From positions 2,050,740 through 2,114,739 of the forward strand of contig NC_020176.2 in assembly GCF_000224145.3 (NCBI RefSeq): a stretch of DNA of 64,000 nt, written 5' to 3'. The notes under the pieces were generated by a model. It was not told where the DNA came from, ran no database searches, and saw only the letters and a list, made by a program, of their open reading frames with translations. The first letter of the stretch is position 1. Each line of letters opens with the position of its first letter. The position numbers were made by a program, and so were the translations under genes. Shown in pieces: positions 57,589-64,000 of the stretch. This stretch comes from Ciona intestinalis (lineage: Eukaryota; Chordata; Ascidiacea; Phlebobranchia; Cionidae).

Positions 57589-59154
57589 TGGTTTGTTTAA
57601 AAAAAAACTGCAGTTCTATTTTAGCATCAAAAATGTTTTGCAAAGTTTTTTTTTAATATTTCAAAACTCCGGATTTATTACCATAAATTTTTCGTTTTAA
57701 AGTTGCAAAAGGTATTATAAATACAAGGATTTGTATTACAAAACACACAAAAAAATGCGCAAGATGTGCTGTTCATGTTCGCAATTATAATTGTACATTT
57801 TAATTTAAAATTCTATGTGAAATTTTTTTTCCCAGCATTTTTCATGCTTGCTTGGCGTACCTGCTCTCGATTTGCGATAATTTTTTTTTCCTGTTTTACT
57901 TTTGTGATTTTTCATTGTACGAGACGCATTTGTATATTCAAAATATAATATAAGCTTTTTTTGGTAATCAAATTAATATAATTAGAATAATTTATCATCG
58001 TTTCTTGTAAATACGTACATTTTTAAATGTATCTCCATTGTAATTTTCCTTAGATTAAACATATACCTCTAAGCAATTCAAATATTTATGTAAAAAATTA
58101 ACTTTATTTTTTTTTGCATGCATCTTCAACAATTTTTCTGTTATTGAACAAATGTTTAAAATTCAGGGCCTGCATGCAAAAAAATTTGTGTTAACAAATA
58201 AAATTACCACTTTGCAGCATATTTAAAGTGGAATATTCAAACAATTCTTCCATTAATTAATGTCATTCATGTTTTTCACATGTTTTATCTTTTTTCTGAA
58301 ACTGAAAAAAATCTTTTTTTTTTGTATTAAATTTAATAGAACAAAACATTTGGCTCAAGAATGTGTTTAAAATTCAGCATTTTGTATTTTACCAATGCTG
58401 TTATCAAAACATAATTTTAAACTTATGGTACTACAATTCATTTATTATTAATTTTGTGCATCTTTGCTAAAGTGAATAAATAAAAAAAGGCAGTTAGTCT
58501 GGTGTTTTACTGGTCAAACTTAGACTATATTTTCATAATTTCCAAGTTGAATGGATAAATAAAACTTACTTTATCCTCGGTGGCCAGAAAACAACAGTCG
58601 TTATAACACGGATGTTCCTACACCTCGTGCCAGCTTACGAGTTACCATGTATGATACTTTGTGGGTGATTATTTTTTGATTTTTTTATGTATGGCTGATC
58701 ATTTGGACAACCCATTAGTGACCACTGGGTTGGAGCAATTGCCTTTAAGTGTCTTGCCCAAGAACAGATACGCCCACAATGGTAGCAGCGACGGACTGTT
58801 TCTATAATTGTAAAATATAATACATCGTTTCTGTAATTGTTATAGCTGGTTGTATAATTGTGATATAATACACAAATCTGGCTCTTACTAGAAAGCATTG
58901 TGCAAATCTCATTTCCAATTAAAACTACCAAAGAGATATCAATTTTGCCAATAACTAGCATTATCGATTTTCTCTTATTTAATTACCATCATATACTGTA
59001 TATTTGGTAATTTTTGTTTGCTGCAATTTTGCTAGCACTTTGTATATTTGTAAAACTGTGTACATACCTGTTCAATTAATCAAGGTAACACTTAATTGAA
59101 TAATAGTTACACATATGAGAAAACTGACATGTAAAAATAACACTTAGATAATAA
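57589..59154. other. GYS 3' UTR and downstream sequence
   Basis: AT-rich; AATAAA at 58197 and near 58475 are possible poly(A) signals. A SINE occupies 58548-58797. No coding exon seen. Confidence 0.45.
58548..58797 (-). mobile_element. SINE, most of the body
   Basis: TTACTTTATCCTCGGTGGCC, CCTCGTGCCAGCTTACGAGT, GACCACTGGGTTGGAGCAAT, GATACGCCCACAATGGTAGC; the tRNA-like head is missing. Confidence 0.85.
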
Positions 59155-60940
59155 AATAATTGTGATGTCATAATATAACTGTGATGTCATCACTATTGTA
59201 ATTTTATAATAAATATGAAGTCATTATAACTGTGATATAACAATTATGATGTCATATTATAACTGTGATAACACAATAATTGTAACATCATAATAATTAT
59301 GATGTCATAATATAACTGTGATGTCACAATAATTGTAACATTATAATAATTATGATGTTTTAACGATGTTATAATATTCATATTAATTATGATGATGTCA
59401 TAATATAACTGTGATGTCACAATATTTATAACATCATAATAATTATGATGTTATAAAACTGTTATATTCATGATAATTATGATAATTTTATAATAAATAT
59501 GATGTGTTAACAATGTTATAATAATCATAATAACTATGACAATTTTATAATAATTATAATGATGATGTTATAATAATTATGATGTCATAATATAACTGTG
59601 ATATCACAATATTTATAACATCATAATAATTGTGATGTTATAAAACTGTTATATTCATGATAATTATGATAATTTGATAATAAATATTATGTTATAACAA
59701 TGTTACAATAATCATGATAATTATGATGATGTATAATAATTATGATGTCATAATATAACTGTAATGTCACATTAATTGTGATATCATAATAATTGTGATG
59801 GTGTTTAATAATTATAATGTCATTATATTTGTGATGTTATAAAAATGTTATAATCATAATAATTATGATGATATAACAATGTTATAATAATCATTATAAT
59901 TGTTCATGGTGTTATAATAATTATGATGTCATAATATTACTGTGATGTCACAATAATTGTAACATTATAATAATTATGATGTTTTAACAATGTTATAATC
60001 ATAATAATTATGATGTCCTATTACAACTGTGATGTCACAATATTGTAACATCATAATAATTATGACATCATAACAATGTTATAATCATAATAATTATGAT
60101 GTCATAATATTATTAGTACATATGATGTCATAATATTAATTGTGATGGTGTTTAATAATTATAATGTTATTATATTTGGGATGTTATAAAAATGTTATAA
60201 TCATAATAATTATGATGATATAACAATGTTATAATAATCATTATAATTGTTCATGGTGTTATAATAATTATGATGTCATAATATTACTGTGATGTCACAA
60301 TAATTGTAACATTATAATAATTATGATGTTTTAACAATGTTATAATATTCATAATAATTATGATGTCCTATTACAACTGTGATGTCACAATATTGTAACA
60401 TCATAATAATTATGACATCATAACAATGTTATAATCATAATAATTATGATGATGTTATAATAAATATGATGTCATAATATTACTGTGATGTCACAATAAT
60501 TGAAACATTATAATAATTGTGATGTTATAAAAATGTTATAATAATCATACTAATTATGATGATGTCATAATATAATTGTGATGTCACAATAATTGTAATA
60601 TCATAAAAATTATGATGATGTTATAATAATTATAATGTCATAATATAACTGTGATGTCACAATAATTGAAACATCATAATAATTGTGATGTTATAAAAAT
60701 GTTATAATAATCATAATAATTATGATGATGTCATAATATAACTGTGATGTCACAATAATTGTAATATCATAAAAATTATGATGATTTTATAATAATTATA
60801 ATGTCTTAATATAACTGTGATGTCACAATAATCGTGATATCCTAATGTTATTAAACCACCTTTTTTATTTAAAATGAGGTAACATTTATTTGATCAATAG
60901 TTACACACATGTAAAAACTGGAATGTAAAAATAGCATTGA
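59085..60940. repeat. AT-rich GATGTCA array with flanking direct repeats
   Basis: 59155-60850 is made of degenerate units such as ATAATTATGATGTCATAATA and TAACTGTGATGTCACAATAA, each near-palindromic. It contains a larger internal duplication of about 310 bp (59795-60100 and 60135-60440). About 60-bp direct repeats flank it: GTAACACTTAATTGAATAAT at 59085 and GTAACATTTATTTGATCAAT at 60879. Confidence 0.85.
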
Positions 60941-60983
60941 CAGCGTTGAAAAAGCACGATTACTAATTAAACTGCAAACGATT

Positions 60984-61114
60984 TTATTCTTTGTTTTCAC
61001 GATGATGTATTTCATGAAGTTTTTCAGGCGTGAAAACACCATGTTCTGTGATGATACCTCCCGTGATTAAATGATGTGGCGTAATATCAAAAGCTGGGTT
61101 CCAACATTTTATTC
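60984..61114 (-). CDS. MRI1: Methylthioribose-1-phosphate isomerase, last exon (partial)
   Basis: On the minus strand TCTCCTACAG opens 42 codons and a stop. [20 protein letters not shown] followed by HGVFTPEKL matches the conserved C-terminus of MRI1, which converts methylthioribose-1-phosphate to methylthioribulose-1-phosphate in the methionine salvage pathway. eIF2B-related proteins share the fold but not this exact segment. The exon needs a phase-1 donor; none fits in 61115-61397, so upstream exons probably lie in the 500-bp gap or were lost in assembly. A short frame at 61344-61397 (NDKIADVKLHQK, phase 0) does not join it cleanly. Confidence 0.75.
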
Positions 61115-61194
61115 CTGTAGGAGAAATAATTAAATTATATTTTATAAAAGGATTTTTATTGCTTGTTTTTAACACTATAGTTGGCATATGCTTT

Positions 61195-61290
61195 CCCCAT
61201 AAAGTAACATACATGGTAACTCGTAAGGGGATACGAGGTGTATGAAACAAAAAAACTATAACAACTGTTGTTTTTAGGCCTTAGGAGTAG
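61195..61290 (+). mobile_element. SINE tail fragment
   Basis: AAAGTAACATACATGGTAAC and GATACGAGGTGTATGAAACA; it separates the MRI1 exon from the gap. Confidence 0.7.
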
Positions 61291-61397
61291 GAATATTTCG
61301 TAGGAATATTTCGTACAATTTTTGTCAACTAAAAAAAAATATATATACATGATATTTTTACCTTCTGGTGCAATTTAACATCTGCGATTTTATCATT

Positions 61398-61897
61398 NNN
61401 NNNNNNNNNNNNNNNNNNNNNNNNNNNNNNNNNNNNNNNNNNNNNNNNNNNNNNNNNNNNNNNNNNNNNNNNNNNNNNNNNNNNNNNNNNNNNNNNNNNN
61501 NNNNNNNNNNNNNNNNNNNNNNNNNNNNNNNNNNNNNNNNNNNNNNNNNNNNNNNNNNNNNNNNNNNNNNNNNNNNNNNNNNNNNNNNNNNNNNNNNNNN
61601 NNNNNNNNNNNNNNNNNNNNNNNNNNNNNNNNNNNNNNNNNNNNNNNNNNNNNNNNNNNNNNNNNNNNNNNNNNNNNNNNNNNNNNNNNNNNNNNNNNNN
61701 NNNNNNNNNNNNNNNNNNNNNNNNNNNNNNNNNNNNNNNNNNNNNNNNNNNNNNNNNNNNNNNNNNNNNNNNNNNNNNNNNNNNNNNNNNNNNNNNNNNN
61801 NNNNNNNNNNNNNNNNNNNNNNNNNNNNNNNNNNNNNNNNNNNNNNNNNNNNNNNNNNNNNNNNNNNNNNNNNNNNNNNNNNNNNNNNNNNNNNNNN
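61398..61897. other. Assembly gap (500 Ns)
   Basis: A round length suggests an arbitrary gap size. Missing exons of the BTB gene and MRI1 may be here. Confidence 0.99.
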
Positions 61898-62075
61898 ATA
61901 TATATGNCTGATAATTTGGACAACCCATTAGTAACCACTGGGTTGTTGCAATTGCCGTTAAATGTCTTTCCCAAAGACACATACGCCGACAATGGTACCA
62001 GCGACCAGCCTTAAACCCATTACCTTTGGGTTAGAGGCAGGCGCGCTAACCACTATGCCACGGCGCCGGACGAAA
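61898..62075 (-). mobile_element. SINE head and body
   Basis: GGACAACCCATTAGTAACCA, GCGCTAACCACTATGCCACG, GCGCCGG end: the tRNA-like head on the minus strand, cut by the gap at its 3' side. Confidence 0.85.
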
Positions 62076-62158
62076 TAAGACAATATTTCTGTGCCGACTG
62101 TGTTTGTATACATGAAAATCGTTTATTCCCTTACCAAGAAAATTATGTCAAATATCAC

Positions 62159-62590
62159 CTTGTACTTGCATCAGTGAAGCTGCATGCAAAACTTCATCAA
62201 TATTTTCCTCTGATAATAAAATTTTGTTTGTATAAATGAAAGTGATCACTTGCTCCATTGCAACTTTTGTTACTTCTTTAATTTTGATCACTCTTTCAAA
62301 TTCCTCTTTCATCTATAATGCAAACAAAACTTGATAAAGAGGTTACTTTTCATAGTTCAGCAAATTTAAACTAAATTTTCTGCTTACTATGAGTTGATTA
62401 CAGTAACAAGATCATTGGTATAATAGGTTACTGTGGACATGATTCTTACCTGACTACTGAACATAGTGTCAAAATAATTGCCACTTGCAGCTAAAATTGC
62501 TCGATGTGCAGGAAATTTTTGTCCTTCTGCTACCAGTGTGACATCACAATAACGTCTATTGCTTCGTTGCCTAAAATGAAAATATGACAT
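62159..62590 (-). CDS. BTB/POZ-domain protein, two exons (partial)
   Basis: Exon A runs 62590-62450 if ATG-started. However, TTTTCATTTTAG inside it (acceptor, exon from 62570) makes an internal exon start equally likely. Exon B is 62312-62159 and ends in phase 1. Together: [33 protein letters not shown], then [20 protein letters not shown] and [11 protein letters not shown]. This is a nearly complete BTB domain in the style of Kelch-like proteins (CUL3 adaptors). No BACK or Kelch repeats are visible; they should lie at lower coordinates, where a SINE, the gap and the MRI1 exon are found. Whether it is a KLHL protein, another BTB protein or a misassembled piece cannot be decided here. Confidence 0.75.
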
Positions 62591-63623
62591 CTTTTAAGTG
62601 AATAATTGAATGCCAATTATACATATCCTCGCTTGACGAGGCAGAGACAGTCGTTATAATACGAGTGTTTGTTTTATACACCTTGTGCTTGTATGTAACT
62701 TACTTTATCCTCGCGTGGCGGAAAACGACAGTCGTTATAACACGGGTGCTAATACACCTCGTGCCAGCTTACGAGTTACCATGCGTATGTTACTTTGTGG
62801 GTGATAATTTTTTTGGGGGATTTTTTTTTTATATTTTTATGTATGGCTAATAATTTGGACAACCATTAGTGACACTGGGTTGGAGCAATGCCGTTAAGTG
62901 TCTTGCCCAAGGACACATACACCCACAATGGTAGCAGCGACGAGCCTTGAACCCATTACCTAATGGTTACGGGCAGGCGCGCTAACTACTACGCCACGGC
63001 GCCGGACAATGGCTTGAACGCTGCGCTAAGTCTAGTAGGGTCTAATCCCTATTGCCCTTTTAAAATATCTTGCCTTAATTATAAGGACGACTCGACCAGT
63101 GTTAAGTCTGCGTTAAACATGACTCAAAGTATCTAAACTTTAAAGTATATCGTTACTTATCGTATTTAACGAAATATAAATTAACAGTGTGCATGGCTAC
63201 TTTGCACGCAAGTCCACGCCTTCTTTAAACAGAATACCGTAGCATGACAAAGAAGTAACTATATTCAAATGGAAATATAAATAACACGGTTAATTAAATA
63301 AAACATAGCTTAAACTGCGATATCTCAAAAAGGCGTTAACTGCTCCACTCTTTGTGTATACATAACATTTGATAAACTGTAGCGGCTATATGCTTCCGGT
63401 TTAAAATAATACAATTGATTCGGCTTGCGAGTCAACCAGAACGAATATGGATAATATTGCGCCCCCCACAGGCAAATATTTTTAAAGTGACTTTGCAACT
63501 TATTTGAGAAAAAGTGAGTTTTGAAATGTAGTTTCAAGCTTCTACCTTTTGGAGTGTTGTGAAACTGAAAGGTCTATGATTTATTAAATTATTGATAAAA
63601 ATTGTGATTTGCGGTAATTTTGA
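62591..63623. other. Region between BTB exons and the terminal exon at 63.7 kb
   Basis: Mostly SINE to 63008, then unique sequence. A minus-strand frame at 63325-63537 is open for 70 codons with no recognisable domain. Confidence 0.4.
62627..63008 (-). mobile_element. SINE, full length, with a duplicated tail
   Basis: 62690-63008 spans tail (TGTAACTTACTTTATCCTCG), body and tRNA-like head (GCGCTAACTACTACGCCACG, GCGCCGG). A second partial tail (GACAGTCGTTATAATACGAG) precedes it. Confidence 0.9.
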
Positions 63624-63740
63624 TTAAGAGCGTTTGAAGTAATAAACTGTAAGTCCGATTGCCGCAGCTACTCCTACAACCAGTATAAGTTTGGTGAATG
63701 GACTCCATGGCTTTGGTTTGTTCATTTCAGTGTATTCCTC
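63624..63740 (-). CDS. Terminal exon encoding a C-terminal membrane anchor (partial)
   Basis: On the minus strand ATTTTGCAG opens 38 codons and a stop in phase 0: EEYTEMNKPKPWSPFTK, then the hydrophobic stretch LILVVGVAAAIGLTVYYF and a basic end KRS. One membrane helix at the extreme C-terminus with a short basic tail suggests a tail-anchored or single-pass protein of ER or outer mitochondrial membrane. The family is not recognisable from this exon; the rest of the gene lies beyond 64000. Confidence 0.65.
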   Translation of the reverse strand, partial: EEYTEMNKPKPWSPFTKLILVVGVAAAIGLTVYYFKRS

Positions 63741-64000
63741 CTGCAAAATTCATGGAATTTGTATTAGCGGAAATTGAGAGCCTTTATAGGAATAAGGGGT
63801 AAAGTGGGACAGTGGGGTGAGATGGGACAATGCTGCGGGGTAAGATGGGATTTAGCAGAGAAAATTTAAATATCTTGATTGTGTTTTAAACAATTAACAA
63901 CATTCTATGGCAGTCGTAAGAATACTGTTTTATAATTTTTAAAATAATTAGTTTTTTCCTGCAAAATGCATGGGATTTGTATTAGGAGGAATTAAGAACC
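63738..64000 (-). repeat. MITE flanked by 45-bp direct repeats holding a 3' splice site
   Basis: 63738-63782 and 63956-64000 are diverged direct copies (CTGCAAAATTCATGGAATTT / CTGCAAAATGCATGGGATTT). The inner one is the acceptor of the terminal exon. A MITE with a tandemly repeated terminus (GGGGTAAAGTGGGACAGTGG) fills 63787-63950. Confidence 0.8.

Noticed and set aside
57443-57700. D-D-V-I-S repeat protein after glycogen synthase
   Set aside because: The frame arises from the 15-bp 3' UTR array and is not in frame with the gene; no start context or splice support.
59155-60850. CRISPR-like or centromeric array
   Set aside because: Units are degenerate AT-rich palindromes without spacers; the host is a metazoan and the array is only 1.7 kb.
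61344-61397. NDKIADVKLHQK frame as the penultimate MRI1 exon
   Set aside because: It ends in phase 0 whereas the last MRI1 exon needs phase 1, and the residues do not match the family upstream of WNPAFD.

Overview
The window is a compact, AT-rich metazoan segment with small exons, GT-AG introns mostly of 0.1-2 kb, a tRNA-headed SINE and very many palindromic MITEs whose ends read TAGTAGGGTGGGGGAAGATG. Gene content and repeats point to an ascidian tunicate, most likely Ciona (inference; the species cannot be fixed from the sequence alone). I built gene models by hand from exon phases. Five assembly gaps (N runs) interrupt the window.

Layout: (1) 865-10463 (+), a 12-exon SLC46-type major-facilitator transporter. 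(2) 11918-16331 (+), a nine-exon FKBP52/51-type HSP90 co-chaperone (two FKBP domains plus TPRs) that carries an apparent 2-bp frame disruption in exon 5. (3) 18551-23255 (-), a seven-exon, 360-residue leucine-rich-repeat protein. (4) 24066-24210 (-), an orphan exon of an unrecognised gene. (5) 26210-42851 (+), a 12-exon SLC9B/NHA-type Na+/H+ antiporter with a histidine-rich tail, its introns packed with MITEs. (6) 46256-57426 (+), a 16-exon glycogen synthase with two introns holding the same 54-bp minisatellite. (7) 59155-60850, a 1.7-kb AT-rich GATGTCA/TAATTATGAT array. (8) The right end, all minus strand: the last exon of methylthioribose-1-phosphate isomerase, two exons of a BTB protein beside a 500-bp gap, and the last exon of a protein ending in a C-terminal membrane anchor. 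The genes do not form one pathway; this is an ordinary mixed gene neighbourhood.

The most unusual signal is architectural. In five genes, a piece of an exon-intron border (splice site plus adjoining exon bases) has been duplicated locally, giving decoy splice sites: glycogen synthase exon 2 (five acceptors at about 91-bp period, each encoding V-x-G-x-Y-T), SLC46 exon 7 (three acceptors, plus an inverted copy in the next intron), the LRR gene exon 3 (donor copied on the far side of a SINE fragment), SLC9B exon 5 (donor copied), and the 63.7-kb terminal exon (acceptor copied on the far side of a MITE). Three hAT-like non-autonomous elements with 8-bp target duplications each sit inside a MITE, and MITE right ends repeatedly lie 20-45 nt upstream of 3' splice sites.
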